A stretch of DNA of 64,000 nt from Dactylonectria macrodidyma (lineage: Eukaryota; Ascomycota; Sordariomycetes; Hypocreales; Nectriaceae), in assembly GCA_020744425.1 (NCBI GenBank), contig JAGMUV010000004.1, positions 2,728,001-2,792,000 on the forward strand, written 5' to 3'. Positions 1-11,700 of this stretch are shown here, piece by piece. Each line of letters begins with the position of its first letter. Position 1 is the first letter of the stretch. Both the position numbers and the translations under genes were made by a program. The notes under the pieces are model-generated. The model searched no databases, was not told where the DNA came from, and worked only from the letters and a program-made list of their open reading frames with translations.

Positions 1-3000
1 GCGACAAAAGGACGATACCTGGGCAATCGACAACCCACAATGACAATGGTAGCGCAAGTTGAAAAAAGCTTGCTATACAGGATTGATTTTTGGGTGGATG
101 AGCGTTGGAGGTGACACGAAACACTGTGGAAGCATGCACACAGGAGGTCTGCTAATGGGGCAACTTCCTGTCTCAAATGAAGTTACGGCTGCTGCTGGAG
201 AGCACTGGCCTGCATACCCGGCTAGGGATTCGGCGTCTGGAACGAGCAACGGTTTATACGTTTTTGGCTTGGGAAGTAGTGATTTATTGTTAACTTTATT
301 GGCGAGAGATACTATGAAGTGAAAGGTCCTTGCGACTGAGTTTATTAAAACTACATCATCATTGTCACATATGTTGAATAGTCTATCATTTGTGATGAGT
401 CCTACATGTCAGTCATGATTCTGTGAGGACGACATACTTTCTGAAGTAACTGTCAGACACAGTATTTTTTCCCCAAGTGTAATGAAAACTAACTCCTACA
501 TATGAGCCGTGAGGACTTAAGGACGTAGTTAGTTGCAATCCGCGCAGCTGTTGGGACAGTGATGTTATACTAGACGGAGTTGGGCAGCGTCAGCTTCGAA
601 CTACCTAGTTACAGAGAACAACGATGTTCCGAAGACGACTCTTGAAGTGAAGTAGACGATACCGTTACGGGTATGTTCGGACTGGTATCTCCTTTGCAAC
701 GGCACAACTTTGGATCGAGCTACGTAGTAGCATCTCGCATGCTGCCTCCAAGGGAAGAAAAATACAACACTATTCCGCCTCTTCCACGAAACCACAACAT
801 AAGTAACTAAATCATAGAATAAGACTAATCTACAAAGGCAAATATCTACTAAAATGGGTTATGTTCAACGTTTCTATGTTCTAATATCACCCATAAAGAC
901 TGAGAGTATGAAGTAAGTTGACGCATTGTGGAGTGTGGTGTTTTTCTTCCTTCCTGGAGGGCCGGCAGAGCTTTCACGAGCACCCCGCTTTCTCCAGCAA
1001 CCCAAGCACCCTTCTCACAGCTCTAAAATGCACTTTAGCCAAAAGTGAGTTAGTAGCTCGCATTCCAGTTGCCAAGCGAATCCATATGAAAGGAAGGTGG
1101 ATGACTCAAGCTCCAGTCGTCAATTGAACTTGCGTCTATTTTTTTCTTTACCAGGTACAGCAGCAAACTCGGTGAGAGCGGGATCAGATGACGGTTCTAG
1201 ATGCAGTGGGCTCAACTCAACAATGGGCGGCGTCAAGCACCAGACCAGACGTCGACCAGCCAAGAATAGCTGGAGGGGCCCGGCAAAGTCCCTGTGGCTC
1301 CTCGTGATGAGCTGAGATCTCACCAGCCTGCCCCAAGGGGCATAGCGGGACAGGCACTCATGGGCTGGGCGGTCACTGATACTGTACATTTACAGTGGAT
1401 AGCGCCAGGTTTTCAAGGTATCTACTTGTACTGTACATGTATTGCTGCACTCTCTGGTCACTGCTGATTCGATGCAGAATCTAGGCGCTGACCGAGGCAC
1501 AATAATGCATCCCCGAGGAGATGGAATGCGGATGAGGGGTCATGGTGGCATGGAATGAAAATGGGCTTCTCGACCAGGCTCGTCTATTGCGTAGGAATTA
1601 CATTTGAGAATTACACTTACACTTTTCGGTGGGTAGGGCAACAGGGCAGAGGAACCAGAGGGCCGGACCGGCTCTTGATTCAGGATTGCGTTTGCAGGCT
1701 GCCCCTCCGCCGGGGCACTGGAGCTTTCCAACGTTTGGGCCAGGGCTGGACGGAGGGAGAATCGGGGATGGCGTCATCATGGGGCGTATAATGGAAGAAC
1801 GGCGCCGTGGGGATGGAGACGCTTCCCGGTGGCATCATGTGCGCGCTTGGTGACAAGCCAGACCTGGAGGGGGAGCGGGACTGCATCTGATCGACGGGGT
1901 TGCTGGCCAGGGGAACAGAGTTTTCTTTCTTTTCAGTCTCTTTTCGGAGATGAACAAACTTGACAGTTGTCCGTAGCCTTTGGCTCCAGTCTTTGACGGT
2001 GCTCGATGACTCTGATGGCCGCTCCCGGAACTCCGGAGTCTCTACAGGAATTACCCGGCCACCGCCGGCTAGCTATCTCCTGAGCTCCCATGTTGCTGAG
2101 CAGCCCCTCGATACCATTAGTACCAGTATTCAAGGTTCGAGTTGACTTGCACTATCGACGGCAGAGAGGTCTTTTCGCACGTTCGGAAACATCTAGCTGC
2201 GTCGCCGGGGTCATGCGACTTGCAGCTCTGGCTCCTTGATCTGGACCAGTAGGATACCGGCGAGTAAGCGTCATTGCCTGGAATCCCATGGCGCAGCGAC
2301 ACCGACTGGCATCTCCTAGCTCGAGCACCAGGAGCAGCAGCAGCTCAATTCGATCGGTGGGGATGCGGCGTTGCATATGGGTCCCCGCCATGTGGGTGGA
2401 TGCTTCGGTGCGAGCGACCAAGGGTACCTGAGCTGTGGGAGGCGATACAGGGTGCTTATGCGTACCCTTCTCCGTACTGTACCTCATGCGGTGTGAGTAC
2501 TAGACGGTCTGGTACCGTCACAAGCTCTCCCCAACAATGTCAACAAGGGGCCCATTTCTTGTCAGCTGCTCTCAAAGAGACAGGGTCAGGGCGGGACCAA
2601 CGACTGCTATGTGTGAATCTCGGGGTACCGGCGGTTGCATTGACTGACGGGGACTGTTCCCTGGTTTCTGTTCTGTTTCGTAGTGTTGGGTGATGAGATG
2701 TCCAGCATGTCTGGTTCGCCGCTTCTTAAACAGTGAAAACTCGAGGTGGATCATGGATAGGTTTGAGGCCGGGCAATACGGCCTCTGCAGGGGAGAGAAC
2801 TGACCGTTTCTGTCTAGGGACTTGCGTACCTATTTGCGTGTGTACTTGGGTCGTGGCATCATGCGGGGTGTGTCGCACTGTGTCTGGGCCTCCACGGACT
2901 GTTACAGCCCGTGAGAACTGGTCAAGCTGCGAGTCCCAGGGCAGACTGCTAGACGATGAGAAGAGTGCGAGAAAAGCGGCCAATTTGTGCAAGAAGATGT

Positions 3001-4024
3001 CGCCCATCCGAATAGGCCGTTCAAAGAACCAAAAAATGTATAGGGGAGAGGGACCGGGTGAAGCTGACGAGCCTGAGCCTGATGATGCACACGTCAAGAG
3101 CCCTTTGCTGTGAAAAACGCATGCCCCACGACGATTGGGTCATCGCCTCGAGTACCACGGTGCGTGATCGGCCACGTCTCACACGGTGGGCTTGGCGCCA
3201 TTCTCATCCCTGTTTTCGCCAACAAGTGACGACTGGACAAGGTCGCTCAGCTTTTTGCTACAATGTCGGTACGTATTGCATGGGAATAGTCAAGTGGCAC
3301 TGACCGTCACCTGGACGGACGGCCGCTGAGGTGGATGCTGCTGGAGCATATAAAGACACAATTGGGGCCGCTCGCGATTAACCAAAGCCCACGAACCCCG
3401 AGACAAAAGCTCAGACTCGTACTTGTACCTTTTGACGTGTGCATGACATAGCACCGTCCAAGACCTGGCGCATCGATCCTCGAAGCCATCACTACGCTCC
3501 CGCGATTGTGAGAGCTACAGTAGCATCGCCAACGCCCATTGGGGATTCGCATACCAATCACTGCCATCCCATTGGTAAGTTCCGTCCCCTGGAGGCCCTG
3601 ACCGTGGTGTGCGGGTGGGCGTGCGGCGGGCGCAGTGGACGCCATGGCATCCCTCTATCTCTGATAGCGCCATAAACCATATCCAAGGCGGTGATAAGCT
3701 GTGGCTCTTAGCAACACTTCAGAGTCAGAGTCATGCAGCTCCCGCGCTGACCCCGACGCTGAAGCCGGAGAAGCTCTGCGATTCCCCTGTCCCGCCCCTC
3801 CCCCCTCGGCTGGCTATCTGTCGTCGACTCGATCGGTCTATGGCTTGTACAGTTGCTGTCGTCGAAACTTTGTGCTGACCGCCGGCTACTTGTTGGCGCC
3901 TCTAGGAGTCTAGCCGTCCCAGCGTCACTAGTATACAAAACCACCACTCCCCATCCCGCTTCCTCATCCATTTTGCCGACTATCAACATATCCTAGCTCG
4001 TCCCGAGCATCCTAATAACCAACA
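1..4024. other. gene-poor 5' part of the window plus AIM21 upstream region
   Basis: No open reading frame here resembles a known protein, and none shows a convincing exon structure; the longest are about 140 codons and overlap one another on both strands, as expected by chance. The first 900 bases look more AT-rich than the rest. The last 100 bases (about 3925-4024) are CT-rich with short CCACC/CATCC runs, which is typical of a fungal transcription-start and leader region for the gene beginning at 4025. A TATAAA sits at 3349-3354, but it is about 670 bases from that start and may not belong to it. Confidence 0.5.
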
Positions 4025-6831
4025 ATGACTGCCGCAACTATGCAACAGACACCCGCCATTCCTCCCCGGCCGGTGCGAAATCAGGACAAGGACGACTCGG
4101 CCTCGTCTATCCCCAAGGTCCCTCCTCGTCCTGCTGCCAAGCGTCTGGTCGACCGCTCGATATCTCCCAACCACGACCGTTTCGCTCCCTCGCCGCTTAA
4201 CGAAGGCATTCCCATCAAGAGCCCCAAAACCCTTCACTTCAGCTCAGACAATGACTCCCATGAGCGTCTCGACGAGCCAATCGACAACAAAACCTTGCCC
4301 TCGGTCGGCGAGGAGGGTCGTGAATACAACGCTGTGACGGAAGAGATTGAGATAGAGAAACAGGAGCGAGCGTCATCGCCTGAGCAGACCCGCACCATTG
4401 CTGAAGACCTCAAACTCCATGCTCCCAAGCCTTCTCTGCCTGCCCAGAGCGCCAAGCAGCGAGTTCAGACCGTCACCCGTACCGACTCCGAAAAGGCCGC
4501 CTCTTATGGCATTGGCCGTCCCACTTCTCGCAATGCTGTCAAGAAGAAGCCTAGCACGACTTTCTCGAACAGCGAAAGCCAGCCTGATGTGGATGATGAT
4601 CAGGGCATCCCCGAGATTGGACAGCGTGTGCCCATGAACCCCCATCTGGGTGACGTTCAAGCTCCGTCTCCTGCCCCCGGCTCCGAGGAGTTCAAGAAGC
4701 ATCATCACCGCAAGCATAGTTCTCGTGGAGGACCCCCTGGCAGCTACGGCTTGCATGGACATGGTGTTGCGCCCCAGGACAAGCTTGACAAGGCATACTA
4801 CGAGAAGAACCCCCATGTCTTCGACAGGGAGCACAAGACGCCTATTCATGACCGTCAGAATGATTTCGCCATGAGCAGTAACGACTTGAACAAGCTTGTC
4901 CGGGACACTGCAAGCCGCGGATCAGGCCTCGGTAAGTGCTCGAAATTTTAAATGCAACACAATGGACTAACAGTTGTTGTATAGCAACCTCCTCAGAGTA
5001 TCACGCTACTCCCACCGATGAGGTGGGTTTCCAGGCTAGTGAGGAGTACTCGCGCATCTCATCGCCGAACCCCAGATCGGCCAGTGGAAGCCAGCCCAGA
5101 GCACCCTCTTTCAAGTCTGAGATCACCGGCCCCAATGGCGAAAGGACGGTTCACGTCGATGACCCCAAGCACCCCCAGTATCGCTCACCTGGTGACAACG
5201 AGCAAGCCGTTGACGACGATGAGCATGAGTACACCGCTCCTATCCTGGCACCTGATGAGGTCAGCAAGGACAAGTCGCAGTATATTCAGCAGCCCGCGGT
5301 TCACCCTCCTCCTGAACGTCGCAGAAGCTCTAATGAGATGGAGGAGTCGCATAGCCGACCTACTAGCCGACCTGCAAGTCTTTACAAGGAGAACCCGTCC
5401 CAGGACTTTGGATCTACGCCCCTGGACGACGTCAAAGAGTACGAACCGCTCTTCTCAGAGGAAAACAAGGAGGACGCACAAAAGGCGGCCGCCTCTGAGG
5501 CGAAAGCCCGGCATTACTTCCCTAGCAAAGACATCTGGGAAGATGCCCCCAACAGTGCTCACTACACTGCGGAGGTTTCAACACCAGACTTGACAGAGAA
5601 GACGAGGTCGTTGTCTTCAGGAGTCCAAGATCGTCCCAAGACCCCCGCCCACGCCTTCGCTCAGATGCAAGAGGAACTGGCAGAACGCGAGGTGAACGGG
5701 CCCGCTGACGTGAAGCCCACTCAGAGTCAGGAAAAGCCAACCTGGTCCGACCCCCAAAGGAAATCTGATTCTTTCTTGACAGAGAAGAGACCGGCACTAA
5801 GTCAACGTTTTCCCAGTCGGGATATCTGGGAAGACGTTCCGGAAAGCCACCTCTACGAGACAACCGTCTCCGTGTCATCAGGAGAGGAAGACAAACCACA
5901 GCAAGAAAGTAGACCAGAAATTCCAGCTCGGCCTACCAAGAAATCCGCAGACATATCAGAAAAGCCTGCTATTCCGGAACGTCCCAAGCCGAAGCAGTCT
6001 CCTCCCGTTGATGAAGCTCAGAAGAGTAGGCCTCCGATTTCGGACAAGCCCAAGCCTCAAATACCGCCCAGACCTGCCAAGAGTTCATCTGGCGACTCCA
6101 AGGATGGCGAGTTCTCCAAGCCTAAGCCGCCGGTGCCCAGCAGATCGGTGGGCGGCAAGATTGCAGCCTTGCAGGCTGGCTTCATGAGCGACCTGAACAA
6201 GCGCTTACAATTGGGACCTCAGGCCCCTAAAAAAGAGGAACCTGAGCCTCAAGAGGATGTTACTGAGGAGAAGGAGAAGGTGCCGCTGGCTGATGCCCGA
6301 AAGAGTCGCGCGCGTGGTCCTCAACGTCGTGCCCCGGCCAAGAGCCCAGCTGCCCCGGAACTCGCGAAGTCTTCCGGCCCGGCCTTGTCGTTCTCCCTGC
6401 CACTGACTTTCTGGTCTGTTGACCCTGATCAGGGCAATTTGACCGTCGCTGGCGAAGAGACACCTGTCCAAGCTGTTGAGGAGACACCCATCCCGGTCGT
6501 TGAGGAAGCACCCGTCCCGGTTGCTGAGGAGGCATCTGTCCCAGCTGTCGAGGAGACCCCTGTCCCAGTTGTCGAAGAGAAGGAAGAGGCAGAAAAGGCC
6601 GAGGTGGTCCCCGAGACGCCCGCCCCGGAGGAGCCAACTAAGGAGGTGAAAGAGGAGGTCGAGGACGACTCAAAACCAACGCCCGAAGAGAAGACAGAGG
6701 TGCCCATCACAGAGGAAAAGACCCTTGTTTCCAATACGGCAGGGGAGAGTATCCTCGAAGCTAGTGTTGAGAAGAAGGATGATGGTAATGCGGTTCAACC
6801 CGTTGAAGTCTCTGATGAGGTCAAGATTTGA
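4025..6831 (+). CDS. AIM21: AIM21-like actin-regulatory protein
   Basis: Two exons, 4025-4931 and 4985-6831. The 53 nt intron has GTAAGT, a CTAAC branch site at 4967-4971 and TAG. They encode 917 residues. The protein is almost entirely disordered, charged and proline-rich. It has short SH3-ligand-like PPRP/PERP elements near residues 14 and 36 and again between about 620 and 690. Two copies of an FPS[KR]DIWED motif start at residues 481 and 578. A block reading KIAALQAGFMSDLNKRLQLG, near residue 705, is typical of fungal Aim21 proteins. A Val/Pro/Glu decapeptide-like repeat follows (bases 6457-6590). In yeast, Aim21 works with Tda2 at cortical actin patches and regulates barbed-end assembly through capping protein; the same role here is inferred. 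The start follows a CT-rich leader (ACAATGAC). Family assignment is fairly secure; the name rests on recognition, not a search. Confidence 0.8.
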
Positions 6832-7163
6832 AAAGCAGTATGTAGATAGTGTGCTTTGTCCTTAGCCCTTCGCGGGTTTCTTGCGCGTTTCTACCTGGCA
6901 GAACCTGGTAAATTGGCATTGATGTCGATATAGTCTAGTGTTAAATAACATACGTTACCTATGATTCATTATTTGGAGATTTTGTATGATCGAGTTGAAC
7001 CATTCTTGACCTGTTCCTGTCCTTTGTGACACGAGTTCCAATCTGGTGGTAAATAAGAGCCCTTGAATAACCATGGTTCATTCCCAGTACTGTACAAGTA
7101 GATTAGGAGCTGTGAGGCCCATATATAAACAATCATACAATCCACTTTAACACATTCCTCCGT
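6832..7163. other. convergent 3' intergenic region
   Basis: This 332-base gap separates the ends of two convergent genes. It is AT-rich, as expected for overlapping 3' UTRs, and contains no reading frame of note. Confidence 0.5.
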
Positions 7164-8396
7164 CTACCTGCCCCCCCACTTCTGGTCGTGGTCACTGCTT
7201 CGCCGCTCTCGCTCGAGCATTTGATCAAACTCCCTTTGTGCCTGGCCCTTTCTCTCGTCGTCCGCACTGCCATATGAGTAGCTATCCTTGGACCCGCCCC
7301 AGTCGGAGCCTGTGCTGGTGTTGTCACCCCATCCAGATCCAGACTGAGACTGGGGGCGGCCGGCATCAGCCCAGCTGCCCTGGGCCTGAGAGCTAGCCTG
7401 CTGTTGTGGTTGTTGGCCCGACTGAGCTTGCCTTCGAAGACGGTCCCATGAGGAACCTCCTGTAGTTGTGGGGGTTTGTTGATTCTTAGCAGAGTTGGCG
7501 AGTGGAGAAGCATCATCATCGTCACCTAGGGCGCTCCAGCCATCGCTAGACTGTTGTTCTTGCGATGAAGATACGTCCCTTGGAACGTCCGTCCATATCC
7601 TCCCTCTGTTCCAAGCCGTTGCTGGCGCTGCTGCTTCCTTGTCGGCGTCGTTAAATCCTTCAACCTGATCGTCGTTTCTCGGCGTAGATTCACTCCCCCA
7701 CGGCTTTGGCTCCGAATTAGCTTGCCGCAATCCTGCAGGACCCTCGACCATGATCTTCTCAACTCGAGAGCTAGCTTCCTGCATGAGCTGGCTTAACCGT
7801 GGATCCCGAGACATGGCTGACTGTGACTGGATCAAGTTGACGGCGCGAAAGACAGGCTCCACCATAAGCATCGTCACTCCAACATAGGCAGTGAATCGGA
7901 GTGTGTGCCAAGTGAGGCGCGGGTAAGCTCCACGGATCTTTTTGTTTGTGAAGATACTCGTGGCTTCGTTAGGGTTGAATCTGCCACCCAGCTTGGGCTT
8001 GTAGAAGGGGAACTGCCAGGTGCGACGGCCGCGATATGTCATGAACGCAGCCAGGCCGATAGTGGCCCATTTGGCCGCCGCACTGCTATGAATCAATTCC
8101 AGACTGTATTCGGCAATGGCTTTGGCTTCGGAGTCTTCGAGATCCCGACCAAGACTGCTTGCAAAGCCGGAGACTCTTGAGGTAACGACAAGAAGGTTCT
8201 TGTCACGACCGTAACCCAGAAGGGAGGCGTAAAAAGGAGGAGAATACTCCTGGAAGCTCCGATTGATTTGGGCCTTGACATGCTCAACATACTGGTCGCG
8301 GTGGGCGAGGGCTGACTGGCGCCATTCATCGATTGAGTGCCGGTACACCTGAGGATTTCCCTGCGGGGATCCGCCATTGGCCGGCGGCGAGTTCAT
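7164..8396 (-). CDS. conserved-looking two-helix membrane protein, function unknown
   Basis: Single exon of 410 residues; I do not recognise the family. Residues 1-100 are hydrophilic and probably helical. Two hydrophobic segments lie at about 106-121 and 166-188, separated by an aromatic/basic loop that includes PFYKPKLGGRFNP. The C-terminal third (about 300-410) is low complexity, rich in Gln, Ser, Gly and Trp, with repeated SW/GW/DW elements, and ends in a charged helix. The reading frame is long, free of stops, and begins at an ATG that directly faces the DNA2 promoter, so coding status is likely. A hairpin-like insertion into an ER or mitochondrial membrane is possible but is inference only. 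There is no cleavable signal peptide. The gene is divergent from DNA2 and shares a short upstream region with it. Confidence 0.75.
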   Translation of the reverse strand: MNSPPANGGSPQGNPQVYRHSIDEWRQSALAHRDQYVEHVKAQINRSFQEYSPPFYASLLGYGRDKNLLVVTSRVSGFASSLGRDLEDSEAKAIAEYSLELIHSSAAAKWATIGLAAFMTYRGRRTWQFPFYKPKLGGRFNPNEATSIFTNKKIRGAYPRLTWHTLRFTAYVGVTMLMVEPVFRAVNLIQSQSAMSRDPRLSQLMQEASSRVEKIMVEGPAGLRQANSEPKPWGSESTPRNDDQVEGFNDADKEAAAPATAWNRGRIWTDVPRDVSSSQEQQSSDGWSALGDDDDASPLANSAKNQQTPTTTGGSSWDRLRRQAQSGQQPQQQASSQAQGSWADAGRPQSQSGSGWGDNTSTGSDWGGSKDSYSYGSADDERKGQAQREFDQMLERERRSSDHDQKWGGR

Positions 8397-8799
8397 TGTG
8401 ATCGCGGGTAGGCCCTATCCAAGCACAGAATCCAACTGGCAAGGACGAATTGAACACCGGGAGGGATGGCGAATTAATCACAGTGCAGACAAGAAAGAAG
8501 AGACGGGAATATCGGATGACGGGTCGAAGCGGGATGAGTGACGCAAGTGGAGGGATGACATCGATCTGCAACCTCCAAGCTTTATCGATAAGAACCCACG
8601 TGACTCTGCGCTTGTCATGACAGAAGCGGCGCGTGTTGCTGGGGCTGAGTGGGTCACGACGCGGTCGAGGCCATTAAACGCGTCCTCCACCGCGGTTGTT
8701 CCCTCCACCTGTGGGCTAGTCCTGAGATCATCGTTTCCATCTTGTACTCATGGACATGGCTTGTAAAGTTCTCATGCTTGGCCGTTATTTCTGAGTACA
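8397..8799. promoter_or_regulatory. shared divergent promoter (membrane protein / DNA2)
   Basis: About 400 bases lie between the two divergent start codons (8396 on the minus strand and 8800 on the plus strand). They hold no gene and must contain both core promoters. An exact ACGCGT is present at 8678-8683. Confidence 0.5.
8678..8683. promoter_or_regulatory. MCB-type element (ACGCGT) upstream of DNA2
   Basis: An exact palindromic ACGCGT lies 117 bases before the proposed DNA2 start at 8800. In budding and fission yeast this hexamer is bound by MBF and drives G1/S transcription of replication genes, DNA2-type genes among them. Similar sites lie upstream of the other cell-cycle genes in this window. 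Functional use is inferred. Confidence 0.45.
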
Positions 8800-11700
8800 A
8801 TGCCTCTCCAAAAGTCATACTCCGAATATGTTGGTGTATCTAAGGTAATTTGTTTTCCTCAGCATGTTTACGAGCCACAGAGTTAATCATAGTCAACAGA
8901 ACCGCTCTCCGTGGCAGCGGTCGAAGAGCAACCCCGTCTTCCAAACCCCAAAGTCAAAACCTCTACGTCCAGTTTCAGAGGTTACGAAGAGCAAACTAAA
9001 CCAATTCCAATATAAACCCAATGCCGATGATGCGGTAGCGGGAAACTCGAATCTGGAACAACTCGCTGATGGTGTTTCCACCGAAGCTCAACGCCCCTCA
9101 CCGTTGAACGGCTCCAAGGACGACAATGCTGTCACACCGGTGACTCGACTAACATGGCGAGATCTCGTAGAGCCCATGACTACCACCGAAGATGAAACCC
9201 ACATCTCCCCGAACGATCGACTGCTATGGGACAACAGGCAAGATACGCTCTACATCTCTGCCCTGTCTCCCATGTTGGCCCGAAAAGGAAGAAAACGTGC
9301 CAGGAGTTCTTCACCAATATCATCGCCAGCAGCAGACAAGCCAAACCCCCCTTCAGTCAACGTCAAGAAGCTGGCCCAGGCATTGAAGTCGCCCCATGCC
9401 GACCCAACCCTGGAGCTGTGGGATCGGTACTCTTTGAACGGATCACAGAATGCCAACACACCTCTGAGTATTACCAACCCGGCATTGGCTCAGCTGATGG
9501 TATCGTCATCACCAAGGCCATCAAAGGGGCCAGCGGGACAGTTGGGCGAGGGAAACCTCAGGCGAGCGATCAGCTGTGGATTAAATTATCCTAAGCGAAG
9601 AAAGGTTGAGAGGTCAATATCAGGCGGGAGGGGCAGTGGAGAGAAAGAGGACCGGGAAGCTGCATCTAAATCGTCCTTTGTCACGGCTCTGCTAGATACG
9701 GTGACTAGTAGCATCAACGGACAGAGCCAAGCGGAGATCGAGGAGCAAACCGGCGAGTCTCCCTCTCCTAAAAAGAGGCGGAGATCTGCCACTTCCGGTG
9801 GGTCTCCATGCCGAGTGTCACAAAACCCTCCAAAACCAACCTCGTCGGACTACGGCGACGATGACTTTGACGACTTTGACGACGACACAATGTTGGAGCT
9901 TGAAGCAAGCATCAACGCAACGCAACTGGAAACTCCTGCAACCAGTAGGAGCGCTGTGAACACTACGGGAGGAGAGCACACACAAACCGAGCCTATGGCG
10001 GCTGAGGAGTTTGATGACCTCGACGACGATATTTTCGACGAAGCTGAGGAACTTATTACAACGGTCGAGTCACAGCATATCCCTCAAGCACCAGACGAGA
10101 CCCCTCGACCTAGTACCAAGAACAAATTGACGACAGTGGGAAATGACTTAGGAGACCTGGATGACGAATTTGGCGACGCATTTGGTGGCGATTTCGATTT
10201 CGAGGCTGTGGAATTGGCAGCAACCCAGGCAGCGAAACAGAGCCACGCCACTCCCGGAGACGTACGTTGAAATAACCACTCGAGGCAACAATCACTAAGT
10301 AAAGGGTAGCGCAGCAGGAAGTCTAAGACAATTCAGCGATACTTGGTGACAAATGTGCTAGAGGGCGAATACGTCAATCAATACGGACAAACCTGCCCTG
10401 AGAAGGTAAGTCGAGTATGAAGCACATATGTGACTTCTATTAACGCTCTATTAGATCCTCCTTATCCAAGCCGACAACTCCAAGGAGATGAGAACAGTTC
10501 TCCTCAGGGCTTCGTGGTTCGATACGCCAGCTCACGCACAAGCTTACGTTCATGTCATTGGAGATTTCACACCCAAGGGACAGTGTGTTGTTGACGACGC
10601 CCACAACCTTCTCATTTTGCACCCTGATCAGCTTATTTCGGCTACTGTGGTGGCCGACTCGTTTGGCTGCATGCGGCGAGCTGTGCTGCAAGACCGTGTT
10701 AAGGCGACTAGTGAACCAACCCAGCCGCTGGTCTATGGAACGATGCTGCATGAGATCTTCCAGGAGGCCTTGCTCGCAAATCAATGGGATCTTCGATTTT
10801 TGTCTACGGTGATAGACCGAATCATGGACAAGCATGTAGAGGATCTTTACATGATCAAAGTTGGAATGGCAGTCGCCAAAGAGCATCTCATGTCAAAGAT
10901 GACAGAACTCAGCTACTGGGCTAAGTCTTTTGTTTCAACTCAACCAAAGGTATGTAACGTCGGCTTCTGTGGCCGCGCATGTCTAATTTCTCTCCAGGCC
11001 GATGCTGTCGTTGTTGACCGAAACGGAAAGAAGGCAAACATGGCCGTTGCAAAACTCCTCGATGTTGAAGAACATGTTTGGTCCCCAATGTATGGGCTCA
11101 AGGGCAACATTGATGCGACCGTTGAAGTTTCCATGCAAGACGGCAAGCAGATGCGGACCTTGACTGTACCTTTCGAAGTCAAGACTGGCAAGCATGAAAA
11201 CAGCAACCATATGGCACAGACGGCCCTTTATACTCTCCTTCTGTCGGATCGATACGACATTGACATCACTTATGGCATCTTATACTACATGGAGACATCG
11301 AAGACAATTCGAATTCCTGCGATTCGCCATGAACTCCGACATATGATTATGCAGCGCAACCAATTGGCATGCTATATTCGAGAGAGGAGCGTCCAGCTGC
11401 CGCCGATGCTACAGAGTAAGCATATGTGTGGAAGATGCTATGCGAAGACTTCATGCTTCACCTATCATCGACTAGCAGATGACGGTGATGGAGAGTCGAG
11501 CGGCATGTATGAGATATTCGACGAAATGGTCAAACATCTTACTCCCCTGCATAAGGATTTCTTTGTCAAGTGGGAGAACCTCCTAACTAAGGAGGAAAAG
11601 GAGAGCCAAAAAAACAAGCGAGAACTCTGGACGATGACAAGTGTCGAGCGAGAAAAGAAGTCGCGGTGTTTCTCAGATGTCATCATTGAGGAGGGATCAG

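Noticed and set aside
550..760. A block starting TGTTGGGAC that looks like a Copia LTR edge (a similar TGTTGGG occurs at 59696)
   Set aside because: No matching CA end, target-site duplication, primer-binding site or second copy could be found by eye.
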